DNA from: an uncultured Bacteroidia bacterium
GTDB taxonomy: Bacteria > Bacteroidota > Bacteroidia > Bacteroidales > F082
Direction: 5' to 3'
NCBI GenBank assembly: GCA_902770835.1
Contig: CACXUM010000002.1
Coordinates: forward strand, 42,714-106,713
DNA length: 64,000 nucleotides
Part shown: piece after piece, positions 34,444 through 42,979 of the stretch
Layout: each line of letters starts with the position of its first letter
Position numbering within the stretch: the first letter of the stretch is position 1
Program-made: the position numbers and the translations under genes
Notes under the pieces: model-generated
Seen by the model: the letters and a program-made list of their open reading frames with translations, nothing else
The model's database searches: none
What the model was told of the DNA's origin: nothing

Positions 34444-35559
34444 TCAAATCGCTTTCTTGTAAGCCCTACGCCGCATGAACGGCTCGGTTTTGTAGTCGCC
34501 AAACAGCGACTGCACCTTGTAGTTTTCCTCCAACTGCGGGTTGAGGATGATCGTGTCGACACCACGCCGGATGCAGTTCTCATGCAAATATTTGAACATC
34601 AGCAGCGGCACGCCACAACCTTGATACTGAGGCGCAACGCCTATGATAAGGGCTTCCAAAGTGTCGTTCTTCTTCAGTGCCTTGAGGATGTGTATGAACC
34701 CGAAGGGGAACAGGCGACCATTGGCTTTTTTCACCGCCTTTGAAAGCGAAGGCACGCAGAACAGGAACCCGACAGGCTTGTCTTCCTTGTCGACGGCGAC
34801 GGCCACGAAATCCTTGTCCAAAATGGGGACGTATGTATCCAAATAGTTTGCTATCTGCTTGTCTGTCAGGGGCGAAAAACCCATCAGCGGAGCAAAGGCA
34901 TCGTTATACATGTGGAAGATTTCCATGCCGTATTGCTTGCTCATCTGTTTCATGCTCTTGGGCTGCACCACATGCACGCCAAAGCGTTCCTCAATGAGAT
35001 GGGCAAACTTGTAGGTAGGCGGCACTTCTTTGTCCAAAAACAGCAAACTTTGTGTCCAGTCCACATCCTTTGCATAACCCAACTTTTGCAACATCGTGTC
35101 GTAATAAGGGTAGTTGTAAAGGCAGGTGAATGGGCTGAGGTTTTCATAACCTTCCACCAAAAGGCCCTCTTTGTCCATGTCGGTAAAGCCCCACGGTCCG
35201 ACGATTTCAGTACAGCCGCGTTGCTTGCCCCATGCGATGACCGTATCAAGCAAGGCTTTCAGAACTTCCTCATCCTCAATGAAATCGAGCCATCCGAAGC
35301 GCACTTTTTTAACATCCTTGTTGGCCTTGTGGTTGATGATGGCAGCCACGCGCCCGACGATTTCATCGCCCCGATAGGCCAAGAAACAGTCGGCCTCGCA
35401 AAAGTCGTAGGCTCCGTTCTTTTCGGGGTTAAAAGTGTCGTATTCATCGCCTTCGAGAGCAGGAACCCAGTTTGCGCAGTTTTTGTAAAGACGCAAGGGG
35501 AAAGCCACAAACAGTTTCATCTGTTTGCGACTTTCCACCTTTATAATGTTGATTGTCAT
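34444..35559 (-). CDS. GNAT-family N-acyltransferase, third gene of the ligase-ACP-GNAT cassette
   Basis: A 371-residue cytoplasmic protein. The first 150 residues have a GNAT-like segment (FLAYRGDEIVGRVAAIINH), and the C-terminal half has another (VPVGFLF-like segment, ALIIGVAPQYQGCGVPLLMF, acyl-CoA or acyl-ACP binding loop). This double-length GNAT type is common in Bacteroidota and has no assigned substrate. It starts 3 bases after the ACP gene, and the three genes are coupled. An acyl transfer from the ACP to an amine or hydroxyl is a reasonable guess from context, not established. Confidence 0.75.
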   Translation of the reverse strand: MTINIIKVESRKQMKLFVAFPLRLYKNCANWVPALEGDEYDTFNPEKNGAYDFCEADCFLAYRGDEIVGRVAAIINHKANKDVKKVRFGWLDFIEDEEVLKALLDTVIAWGKQRGCTEIVGPWGFTDMDKEGLLVEGYENLSPFTCLYNYPYYDTMLQKLGYAKDVDWTQSLLFLDKEVPPTYKFAHLIEERFGVHVVQPKSMKQMSKQYGMEIFHMYNDAFAPLMGFSPLTDKQIANYLDTYVPILDKDFVAVAVDKEDKPVGFLFCVPSLSKAVKKANGRLFPFGFIHILKALKKNDTLEALIIGVAPQYQGCGVPLLMFKYLHENCIRRGVDTIILNPQLEENYKVQSLFGDYKTEPFMRRRAYKKAI

Positions 35560-35562
35560 ATA

Positions 35563-35817
35563 TTAACGGGTTGTATTTGCAGCAATGTAGTCAAGCACTT
35601 CGCGCACTGTCAAAAATTTCGGGTTGCCTTCAAACTTGAACCCGAACTTGGTCTCGATGGCGAGGCTGAGTAGCAAAATGGTCAACGAATCCAAGCCCAA
35701 GTCGCGGACGAGCTGCGAGTCTTCATTGACATTGGAGAAATCGAGCGAAGGCTTGATCTGCTTAATGATTTCCTTCAGTTCTTCAAAAACAGTTTCTCTT
35801 TGCATGGCGTAAATCAT
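35563..35817 (-). CDS. Acyl carrier protein
   Basis: An 84-residue ACP. The phosphopantetheine site is DLGLDSLT, with Ser as attachment residue, followed by LLLSLAIETKFGFKF. Its start codon overlaps the ligase stop (ATGA). It is different from a housekeeping AcpP in composition and in being tied to a dedicated ligase and acyltransferase. Its role is to carry an acyl group activated by the ligase. Confidence 0.9.
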   Translation of the reverse strand: MIYAMQRETVFEELKEIIKQIKPSLDFSNVNEDSQLVRDLGLDSLTILLLSLAIETKFGFKFEGNPKFLTVREVLDYIAANTTR

Positions 35818-37310
35818 TGGTTGCGTGAAACTTTCATTGCACCCGTGCGTTTGAAGTCCTCCTTGCGCACGGTGATTTTGCTGACTTGATGCGTGCTCGG
35901 CAGTTCAGCGTTCACCTTGCCGACGAGGTCTTTGAAGTAGGCTTCCACCTCTTCCCAAGGCGCATTGCCAAACTCATCCATGCGCGGCAGAATCTCAATG
36001 GCAATCACCTGACGGCCATCGAGTTCGTCCTCTTTGACAAGGCAGTCGCGGAGTCTGTTGTCCTTATAGAACGGTTCCTCAATGCTTTCAGGGCTGACGT
36101 TCTCGCCGTTGCTCAGGATGATAAGGTTCTTGATGCGGCCCACGATGTACATGTAGCCTTCATCGTCGAAGCGGACAAGGTCGCCAGTCTTCACCCAACC
36201 GTCTTCGGTCAGGGTTTCGGCGGTCTTTTCGGGTTCGCCGTAATAGCCGAGGAATACATTGTCGCCACGGAACCACAATTCTCCATCCACCACCTTCAGT
36301 TCCTGTTCGGGATAAGACTTTCCGACCGATGTGGGCTTTTCTTTTACGTCGATATTGCCCGTAGTGAGGTTGGCGCCTTCGGTCATGCCGTAGCCTGCAA
36401 AGAGTTGGATACCAAGTTCGTCGAACTCGCCGATGAGTTTCGGAGGCACATTGGCGGCTCCCGAAATGATGAATTTGAGGTTGCCGCCGAGGAAAGGCTT
36501 GCCGTACATCTTGACGAGACCCAACAGGATTTCGCAGATGCCCGGAACGGCCACGAGGCAGGTCGGCTTGATCATTGGGAACTTGCCAATGGTTTCCTTG
36601 GTATTGGCGGCGGCATACCACGCGCCACCTTCAAACAGCACCGACAAAGTGCCACGAATCAGGCCAAACACATGGCTGAGAGGCAGCACATTCGCGTAAC
36701 GGTGATGGCCGAGTTGACTGCCAGGAGCGTAAACGCCGTTCAAGGCACCACGCATCAAGGCACGATGGGGCAAAATGGCACCCTTAGGCGCGCCTGTGGT
36801 GCCACCCGTGAAGAAGATGGCAGCTGGCTCGTCCTTGTCAACGGTCACGATGGGAGCGGTATGGTCGGCACAATCGGTGATGGCGATGGTTTTGCAAGGC
36901 ACACCGGCGACAGCCTCGGCGAAGTCTTTGCCATAGGCCAACACCTTCACGCCGAACTTCATGCAGCAGCCGACGATGGCCTGTGCAGGCAGCATGGCTG
37001 GCAAATTGATGGCCACATAGCCCGCCGAAGTGACGGCAAGGAACATTTCGACCTGCTCGATGGTGGAGTTGTCGATGATGGCCACTTTGTCGCCTTTTTG
37101 CAGGCCCAAGTCGTTGAGCAAGGCACGCTTACGTGCAATCAAGTCGCAGACCTGTTTATAATTATAGGTGTTCACCGTGTCGGAAAGGCAAGGCAAGTCG
37201 GACCATTTCTGCTCAATCCAAGTGACAAATTCTGGAAGGGTCGGGATGAACTTCAGCTGCGCGAGTTCGTCGGCAGGAAGCATGGATGGGAAATACTCGT
37301 TATTAATCAT
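35814..37310 (-). CDS. AMP-dependent acyl-ACP or acyl-CoA synthetase
   Basis: A 498-residue adenylate-forming enzyme. It has the P-loop motif FFTGGTTGAPKGA, the YGMTEG motif, the TGDLVRFDDEGY hinge region and the C-terminal lysine region KRTGAMKV. It activates a carboxylic acid as an acyl-adenylate; the adjacent ACP is the likely acceptor. Translation is coupled to the ACP gene by a 4-base overlap. Length is normal for the family. The acid is unknown. Confidence 0.9.
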   Translation of the reverse strand: MINNEYFPSMLPADELAQLKFIPTLPEFVTWIEQKWSDLPCLSDTVNTYNYKQVCDLIARKRALLNDLGLQKGDKVAIIDNSTIEQVEMFLAVTSAGYVAINLPAMLPAQAIVGCCMKFGVKVLAYGKDFAEAVAGVPCKTIAITDCADHTAPIVTVDKDEPAAIFFTGGTTGAPKGAILPHRALMRGALNGVYAPGSQLGHHRYANVLPLSHVFGLIRGTLSVLFEGGAWYAAANTKETIGKFPMIKPTCLVAVPGICEILLGLVKMYGKPFLGGNLKFIISGAANVPPKLIGEFDELGIQLFAGYGMTEGANLTTGNIDVKEKPTSVGKSYPEQELKVVDGELWFRGDNVFLGYYGEPEKTAETLTEDGWVKTGDLVRFDDEGYMYIVGRIKNLIILSNGENVSPESIEEPFYKDNRLRDCLVKEDELDGRQVIAIEILPRMDEFGNAPWEEVEAYFKDLVGKVNAELPSTHQVSKITVRKEDFKRTGAMKVSRNQ

Positions 37311-37335
37311 ATTTTATAAATTTTTCAAAAGTGCT

Positions 37336-37344
37336 GCAAATTTA
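37336..37344 (-). promoter_or_regulatory. -7 box for the ligase-ACP-GNAT cassette
   Basis: TAAATTTGC on the minus strand, 25 bases upstream of the ligase start. Confidence 0.5.
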
Positions 37345-37418
37345 GGAAAAACATAGGTCACTCCAAGTGTAGAAGCCATTTTTTTTGCCCTTCGATATGC
37401 CGTTTTCCGAAAATCTTC

Positions 37419-37426
37419 TATCTTTG
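37419..37426 (+). promoter_or_regulatory. -7 box for the lipoprotein/radical SAM pair
   Basis: TATCTTTG followed by C, 23 bases before the ATG at 37450. Confidence 0.6.
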
Positions 37427-37449
37427 CGGCGTTATAACACCGAAAGAAA

Positions 37450-37959
37450 ATGAAAAAAGTAGTTCGAACTGTTTGGATTGGAGCCTTGTCGGGACTGGCG
37501 TTTTTGGCCGCCTGCTGCACCACGAAAGGCCTCTCGAAGGCTGAGAAAAAGCAACTTGAGCGCGACCGCGACTCCATCCAACAAATTTTGGCTCGTCGCG
37601 AAGGCGCGGCTGTCTATGGCTCGCCTGAAATCATTGCACGATACGGAGCGGAGACCTATCGTCTTCAAAACCAGCTCGATTCCATCAATGCCAAGTTGGG
37701 CGTATTTGTGGATTTGGAAAAGAGTGCCCGACGTTTGGCCTTGCAGGAGCGCATTGTCGAACTTCAGGCCGCCTTGCAACGTCGTGAAGGCGCGGCTGTT
37801 TACGGCTCGCCCGAAATCATCCAAGAATACGGCAAGGAAACCCAGCGCATGAGGGATGAAATTCAGGCTATCCGCAAGGAATTGAAGGAGTTGAACACCC
37901 CACAAGACCAGATTAATCAAGGCAAAACGGAAACTTTATACGGTAGTCCACAACCTTGA
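37450..37959 (+). CDS. Lipoprotein with three YGSP motifs, partner of the radical SAM gene
   Basis: A 169-residue lipoprotein: signal ending LAFLAAC with Cys near residue 21. The mature part is a helical, probably coiled-coil, protein with an internal duplication. REGAAVYGSPEIIARYG and REGAAVYGSPEIIQEYG lie about 63 residues apart, each followed by a charged helix, and a third partial motif, LYGSPQP, ends the protein. It is followed after 22 bases by a radical SAM gene. The pair matches the rSAM/lipoprotein system defined by TIGR04133/TIGR04134 as I recall it, in which the lipoprotein carries YGxP motifs. The modification, if any, is unknown. Confidence 0.75.
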   Translation: MKKVVRTVWIGALSGLAFLAACCTTKGLSKAEKKQLERDRDSIQQILARREGAAVYGSPEIIARYGAETYRLQNQLDSINAKLGVFVDLEKSARRLALQERIVELQAALQRREGAAVYGSPEIIQEYGKETQRMRDEIQAIRKELKELNTPQDQINQGKTETLYGSPQP

Positions 37960-37981
37960 ACCGCTTCGCCATCAATAGATT

Positions 37982-39055
37982 ATGAGTGACCGTCTCGGTT
38001 TCAACAAGAAAATCATGCTCGAACTCAATCGTGCTGTTTTGAAACAGCGCATCGACGAGCATGAACTTCACCAACTCTTTTGGGAATGTACCCTGCGCTG
38101 CAACCTGAATTGTAGGCATTGTGGCTCCGATTGCCGTATGCTTTCCGAAAAGGACGACATGCCTTTCGAGGATTTTGCCAAGGTGCTTGACGAGGTGCGT
38201 GCTCATCAAGACCCCGCCAAAGTGATGGTCATCACTACGGGCGGCGAGCCAACGATGCGCAACGACTTGGCGCAATGCGGCGAGGAAATCACCAAACGAG
38301 GCTTCGTGTGGGGGATGGTCTGTAACGGTATGCTGCTCTCAGCCGAGAAACTCGATGAGTTTGTCAAGGCGGGACTGAAATCTTTGGCGGTCAGCTTCGA
38401 TGGTTTCGAGGACGACCACAATTGGATGCGCGGCAATCCCATGAGTTACAAGAACGTGCTTCGCGCGGTGGAAGCCATGAAACAGCATCCGAGCCTCACT
38501 TGGGATGTCATTACTTGCGTCAACCAGCGGACAATCAAATACTTGCCGCAGTTCCGCGACTTCCTGATTTCGTTGGGTATCCGCCGTTGGCGACTGTTCA
38601 CGGTGTTTCCTTCGGGACGCGCCGCCAACGACCCCGACTTGCGTCTTTCCAACTCGCAATTCGTTGAAATGATTGAGTTTATCAAAACCACACGCTTACA
38701 AGGAAAAATCCGCGCCGACTATGGCTGCGACGGATTCCTCGGACGTTATGAGGGCGAGGTGCGCAACCATTATTATTCGTGCAGCGCGGGCATCAACATT
38801 GCCTCGGTGCTGGCCGACGGCTCCATTTCGGGCTGCCTCAGCATCCGCAGCGACTACCATCAGGGCAACATCTACAAGGACAGTTTTTGGGAGGTTTGGC
38901 AAAACAAGTTCCAAGTTTACCGTAACCGCCGTTGGATGAAAACCGATCAATGCGCCGATTGCAAGATGTGGCGGTATTGCCAAGGCAACGGAATGCACTT
39001 GCGTGACGGCGATGGGAAATTGCAATTGTGTCAGTATCAAATGATTAATGGATAA
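37982..39055 (+). CDS. Radical SAM/SPASM protein of the rSAM-lipoprotein system
   Basis: A 357-residue radical SAM enzyme. The [4Fe-4S]-binding motif is CNLNCRHC (CX3CX2C), and TTGGEPTMR is the SAM-binding GGE region. The C-terminal SPASM-like domain has YYSCSAGINIASVLADGS and the cysteine cluster DQCADCKMWRYCQGNG with a final Cys in LQLCQY, enough for one or two more clusters. Enzymes of this kind make peptide or protein modifications. It is 22 bases downstream of the YGSP lipoprotein, its probable substrate or partner, and overlaps aroK by 8 bases. Confidence 0.88.
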   Translation: MSDRLGFNKKIMLELNRAVLKQRIDEHELHQLFWECTLRCNLNCRHCGSDCRMLSEKDDMPFEDFAKVLDEVRAHQDPAKVMVITTGGEPTMRNDLAQCGEEITKRGFVWGMVCNGMLLSAEKLDEFVKAGLKSLAVSFDGFEDDHNWMRGNPMSYKNVLRAVEAMKQHPSLTWDVITCVNQRTIKYLPQFRDFLISLGIRRWRLFTVFPSGRAANDPDLRLSNSQFVEMIEFIKTTRLQGKIRADYGCDGFLGRYEGEVRNHYYSCSAGINIASVLADGSISGCLSIRSDYHQGNIYKDSFWEVWQNKFQVYRNRRWMKTDQCADCKMWRYCQGNGMHLRDGDGKLQLCQYQMING

Positions 39056-39563
39056 AATCTACATCGTCGGCTATATGGGTGCGGGCAAAACTACCGCCGC
39101 CAAACGCTTGGCCAACCGCCTCGGTTGGGAAGTGGCCGACACGGATGCCTTGTTTGAGGAAAAATACCGCATCTCCATCGACGATTTCTTCCACAAATAC
39201 GACGAACCGCTTTACCGCAAATTGGAATCGCAGGTGCTGAAAGAGACGGAAAGCCTTGAAAACACAGTGATTTCCACGGGTGGCGGAACGGCTTGCTATT
39301 TCGACAACATGGAATGGATGAACCGCCACGGCCTGACCGTTTTCATGCGCATCAGCGAGAAGGCCGTCATCGACCGACTGCTGCACGCCAAGCGGAAACG
39401 CCCCCTGTCGACGGGCAAGACCGAAGCCGAACTGACTGAGTTTGTGCAACAACATTACACCTCGCGCCTGCCGTTTTACGAACAAGCCCGAATCACGGTG
39501 AAATCTGAGGACTTGGATTTGGAAAACCTTATAAAATTAATTGAAAATGAGAAAGATAAGTAG
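39048..39563 (+). CDS. aroK: Shikimate kinase
   Basis: A 171-residue P-loop kinase that phosphorylates shikimate at the 3-hydroxyl in the chorismate pathway. Walker A is GYMGAGKTTAAKRLA; substrate residues are in DTDALFE and STGGGTACY; the lid holds KRKRPLSTG. Normal length. It overlaps the radical SAM gene by 8 bases and the next gene by 17, so it is in the same operon, with no obvious functional link to the lipoprotein system. Confidence 0.96.
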   Translation: MDKIYIVGYMGAGKTTAAKRLANRLGWEVADTDALFEEKYRISIDDFFHKYDEPLYRKLESQVLKETESLENTVISTGGGTACYFDNMEWMNRHGLTVFMRISEKAVIDRLLHAKRKRPLSTGKTEAELTEFVQQHYTSRLPFYEQARITVKSEDLDLENLIKLIENEKDK

Positions 39564-40542
39564 TTTATTGTTGGGCATGGTGTTATTGTTGGCAGCCTGT
39601 TCTGGAAAGAAAACGGCAACGCGCGAAGTGGCAAGCACCATCGACTATGCTGATATGGTGTATTGGTATGCCTTCGGCGACAGCGACAAACCCGCCGATG
39701 TGTTTTACATATATCCGACCGTTTCCACGATTTCCTACGCCGACAATGGCAACTCTTGGTTTGCCGACATCACGCAGGCTGAGGTGAGGGAAGAAGCCAA
39801 TGGAAACCAGCGTTTTAACATGATGCTGTACGACGATTACAACTTCTACGCGCCGTATTACCGACAGATGATTTTCGAGTCGTACAGCCAGCCCGACAGC
39901 GTTATGCTCAAAAACGTCGCTTTTGCCGCGCAGGATGTGAAGGACGCTTTCCAATATTACATGGCGCACGGCAATGGCGGTCGGCCTTTCTTTTTAGTGG
40001 GTCACAGCCAAGGCTCGCAGGTGCTGATTGAGATGCTGAAATCGGGCATGACCGATGAACAACGCAAATTGATGGTGGCCTCTTATTGCATTGGCTATCA
40101 AGTTACTGCTGAGGATTTGGCGCATTATCCCGACCGACTTTCGCCCGCCAACGACAGTACCGAAATCGGGAAACTGATCATCTTCAATTCGGTGACCGAC
40201 ACAGCGGCTATCGGAGTGGTATCACGCAACGATGTGGTTGGCATCAATCCCACGACTTGGACTGCCAAAGCCGACACCGTTCCCGCTGAGTATCAATTGG
40301 GTATGGCCAAATACAACGCCAATAGGGATAGTGTGCTCATTCTTCCCTGTCCCACAAGGACTTACCTCTACAAGCACACCACCGTTTGCCCCGATCTCGA
40401 CCCCGAAATGGTCTACGTTCCCGCTTTTAAGGACATGTTCCCGAAAGGCAACCTCCACTTCGCCGATTCATGGCTCTTTGCGGGCAACGTGAAGAAGAAC
40501 ATGGAATGTAGGTTGGGTCATTTCTTTAGAACCCCACGCTAA
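39547..40542 (+). CDS. DUF3089 family lipoprotein (alpha/beta hydrolase-like)
   Basis: A 331-residue lipoprotein; the ATG at 39547 gives MRKISSLLLGMVLLLAAC. The mature protein shows DVFYIYPTVSTISYADNG and the nucleophile elbow FFLVGHSQGSQVL, with a normal DUF3089 length. DUF3089 proteins look like lipases or esterases on the cell surface; activity is not proven. The start overlaps aroK by 17 bases. It is convergent with the TonB receptor gene, overlapping it by 17 bases at 3' ends. Confidence 0.85.
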   Translation: MRKISSLLLGMVLLLAACSGKKTATREVASTIDYADMVYWYAFGDSDKPADVFYIYPTVSTISYADNGNSWFADITQAEVREEANGNQRFNMMLYDDYNFYAPYYRQMIFESYSQPDSVMLKNVAFAAQDVKDAFQYYMAHGNGGRPFFLVGHSQGSQVLIEMLKSGMTDEQRKLMVASYCIGYQVTAEDLAHYPDRLSPANDSTEIGKLIIFNSVTDTAAIGVVSRNDVVGINPTTWTAKADTVPAEYQLGMAKYNANRDSVLILPCPTRTYLYKHTTVCPDLDPEMVYVPAFKDMFPKGNLHFADSWLFAGNVKKNMECRLGHFFRTPR

Positions 40543-42763
40543 TCCCAGCCATGAAGTTGAAGCCCGGCTGTTGCAAGTAGGCGCGACTGTGGTAGTAATA
40601 ATTGGTGGTTTCGGAACTATAGTCGTCCACCCAGTCGCCGACCCACGCGCTGAGGCGGTAGCTGTGGTTGGTCAGGTTGTTGAGGGCGAGGCTGAACCTC
40701 ACGAAACCGCCGTTTTTCAGTGTTATGTCATAACTGGCACGGGCGTTCAGCAGGAAATAGGGGTCGAGGGCATAAACTTCGCGCGATGTGTTGTCGCAGT
40801 ATTGCTTGCCCACATACTTGCCGATGATTTGCAACTTGGCACCGTTGAAAGGTCTGAAGGTGGCGATGGCGGCTCCCACGATGTTGGGTGAGAACGAAAG
40901 ATCAGTGTTGGCGGTTTTGGTGACCATCACGCTGTCGCCGTCGTTGAAGTCGGTGAAGGTGTAGTCCAAAATCTTATTTTGGCTCAAAGTAATGTTTCCA
41001 TCAAGACTGAACCACTTGGTGAAGCGGTAGCCTGCAACAAGTTCGATACCAGCTCGATACGATTTGTCCACATTCTCCATCAGCGCGTAGCCCGTCGAAC
41101 TCAAATCGCCTGAAGGGGTGAGTTGGTCTTTGTAAAGCATGGCGTAGAGGTTGGCGTGCATGGTGAAGTCCATCTTTTCCAAGCCGTAGCCCAATTCAAA
41201 GTCGAGCATCGTTTCGGGTTTCACGGTTTTGCTGTTCTCGATGGCGTCCTTGATGTCGGAGCGCGTAGGTTCGCGGTTCACCATTCCGGCCACGAAATAG
41301 AGGCGGTTTTGGCTGTTAATTTGGAAGTTAGCTCCGAGTTTCGGATTGAAAAACAGGTAATTCTGATGGTAAGGAATACTGTCAAAAGAGTCGTCCATTC
41401 CCGTGAGGTTGTAGTCGATATAGCGCACTTGCAGGTTGCCATAGAGGTTGAAGCGGCTCGAAAAGTCGTAGTTGAGTTTCAGGAAAGCGGTGTTGTCGTG
41501 CTTTTGGCCACGGTTGCGATACCATTCGTAAGGCGTTTTCTCGCTGATTTCCAAGGCGTTTTCACCGTCAAGGCTCAACTCGTCTTGCGCCCAAATGAGG
41601 TTGCCGAAATGCCAGCCATCGTAATATAAATAGGTATCGCCAAGGGTGGCGGAGAACTTGTCGGTTTGGTAATTAACAGACAACAAGCCCGTATAGCCGT
41701 TGTTGTCCATCTTCTTGCGGTGGATGAAGTCGCTTTTCGACGTGCCAGAAAGACTGATGAGGCCGTAGTAAGAACCGGGCTTTTTGTTGTCTTTGTATTG
41801 CTCATAATAGCCGTCGCCGTGGGTGTAGTCGAAGGCAGCGTTCAGCGTCCAGCGGTTGGAGGGACGGAACGAATAATAGAGTTGGTAATGGCGTTGGTTG
41901 TAGTTATCGGTCTCATTATCATAGTAATGCACATTGCCGAACTCGTCGTAATACGCTCCCGTGCCGTTGTATGTCGGGTCTTGGTCGAGGTCTTCGGCGG
42001 AGGCGCCGTCCCAAGTGATGCCCGTTTTTTGGTGGCCCAAAATGAACACGGCCTTCAGCAAGGAGCGTTTGCCATACCAGCCGCCGTTGAGGAAGAGGCT
42101 CTGTTGGTCGGCCTTGCCGTTGCGGACGAAACCGTCGCTGTTGAGTCCGTTGTAGGCCATATCGAAAGCAAAGCCGTTTTTGGTGCGACCCGTTCCGACA
42201 GTCACACCGTATTGCTTCGTGTTGAACGAACCGTACGACAAATCCGCCTGACCGTAGGCCTTGGGCGCGACGGTGAAGGTTTGCAGGTTCATTGCTCCTC
42301 CGACGGAAGCCGTTCCGCCGCTGCTGGCACCAATGCCGCGCTGAATTTGGATGTTCTGCGCCATGCCGCCGAGGTTGGGGATGTTGTACCAAAACACCGA
42401 CTGGCTCTCAGGGTCGTTGAGGGTGATTCCATTGATATTCACATTGATACGGGTCGCGTCCACGCCACGGATGCGGAACGAGGTGGCACCTACCATACCG
42501 TTTTCGCCGCTGACGACCACCGAAGGCTCCAACTCAATTTGGTAGGGCAGCGATGGTAAAATCCTGATTTCCTCCAACTGTTGGCGACCCATCTCCGATG
42601 TGGTGAGTGGGGTTTTGCCATCGGCGCGAGAGGCATTGATGACCACTTCGTTAAGTTGCAAAGTGTCAGGTATTTGGCCATTGATGCTGACTTGATGTTG
42701 TGCAAAAAGGCTCGACGCAAACATTGTTGCGAAAGTGAGGAAAAGATGTTGTTTTTTGAGCAT
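40526..42763 (-). CDS. TonB-dependent outer membrane receptor under TPP riboswitch control
   Basis: A 745-residue receptor with a signal peptide ending SLFAQ, a plug domain (LNEVVINASRADGKTP, SFRIRGVDATRINV, then GASSGGTASVGGAMNLQTF) and a 22-strand barrel. The C terminus ends in Phe (MAGISVGF), as outer membrane proteins do. The leader carries a TPP riboswitch, so it most likely imports thiamine or a precursor; the published thiamine-regulated TonB receptors of Bacteroidota fit this. No thiamine biosynthesis genes are nearby. Family certain; the substrate is inferred from regulation. Confidence 0.93.
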   Translation of the reverse strand: MLKKQHLFLTFATMFASSLFAQHQVSINGQIPDTLQLNEVVINASRADGKTPLTTSEMGRQQLEEIRILPSLPYQIELEPSVVVSGENGMVGATSFRIRGVDATRINVNINGITLNDPESQSVFWYNIPNLGGMAQNIQIQRGIGASSGGTASVGGAMNLQTFTVAPKAYGQADLSYGSFNTKQYGVTVGTGRTKNGFAFDMAYNGLNSDGFVRNGKADQQSLFLNGGWYGKRSLLKAVFILGHQKTGITWDGASAEDLDQDPTYNGTGAYYDEFGNVHYYDNETDNYNQRHYQLYYSFRPSNRWTLNAAFDYTHGDGYYEQYKDNKKPGSYYGLISLSGTSKSDFIHRKKMDNNGYTGLLSVNYQTDKFSATLGDTYLYYDGWHFGNLIWAQDELSLDGENALEISEKTPYEWYRNRGQKHDNTAFLKLNYDFSSRFNLYGNLQVRYIDYNLTGMDDSFDSIPYHQNYLFFNPKLGANFQINSQNRLYFVAGMVNREPTRSDIKDAIENSKTVKPETMLDFELGYGLEKMDFTMHANLYAMLYKDQLTPSGDLSSTGYALMENVDKSYRAGIELVAGYRFTKWFSLDGNITLSQNKILDYTFTDFNDGDSVMVTKTANTDLSFSPNIVGAAIATFRPFNGAKLQIIGKYVGKQYCDNTSREVYALDPYFLLNARASYDITLKNGGFVRFSLALNNLTNHSYRLSAWVGDWVDDYSSETTNYYYHSRAYLQQPGFNFMAGISVGF

Positions 42764-42800
42764 AACTCGTTGATTTAATGATTAATACTAAACTTTAAAT

Positions 42801-42918
42801 CAATAGAGGAATGTTGAGGAACTCGATTCCCTGTGTCGGCATTATCCGTATCAGGTGCAAAGGGTTTGATCTCAGCCTGTCTTTCAATCTGCGCGGGCAG
42901 ATAAGGCACCCCTATTGG
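42801..42918 (-). promoter_or_regulatory. TPP riboswitch (THI element)
   Basis: On the minus strand the leader reads GGGGTGCC, then GGCTGAGATCAAACCC, then CACCTGATACGGATAATGCC, and AGGGA. These are the conserved pieces of the thiamine-pyrophosphate aptamer. A closing stem pairs AATAGGGG (near 42909-42916) with CCTCTATT (42802-42809), with one G-U. It lies between the -7 box at 42929 and the receptor start at 42763. The 37 bases from aptamer to start could form the expression platform. Confidence 0.95.
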
Positions 42919-42928
42919 TAATTCGGCG

Positions 42929-42937
42929 GCAAAGATA
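42929..42937 (-). promoter_or_regulatory. -7 box upstream of the TPP riboswitch
   Basis: TATCTTTGC on the minus strand, immediately upstream of the aptamer; a start site about 42922 would give a leader just long enough to contain it. Confidence 0.7.
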
Positions 42938-42979
42938 CGGCTTTTTTCTTTTGTTTCTTTGGAATATGAACTTTTTCCA

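Noticed and set aside
33437-34447. Long minus-strand frame opposite GAPDH
   Set aside because: A shadow of the well-supported GAPDH gene; no domain or start signal.
35886-37319. 477-residue plus-strand frame opposite the AMP ligase
   Set aside because: Shadow of the ligase coding sequence on the other strand; no promoter or motif.
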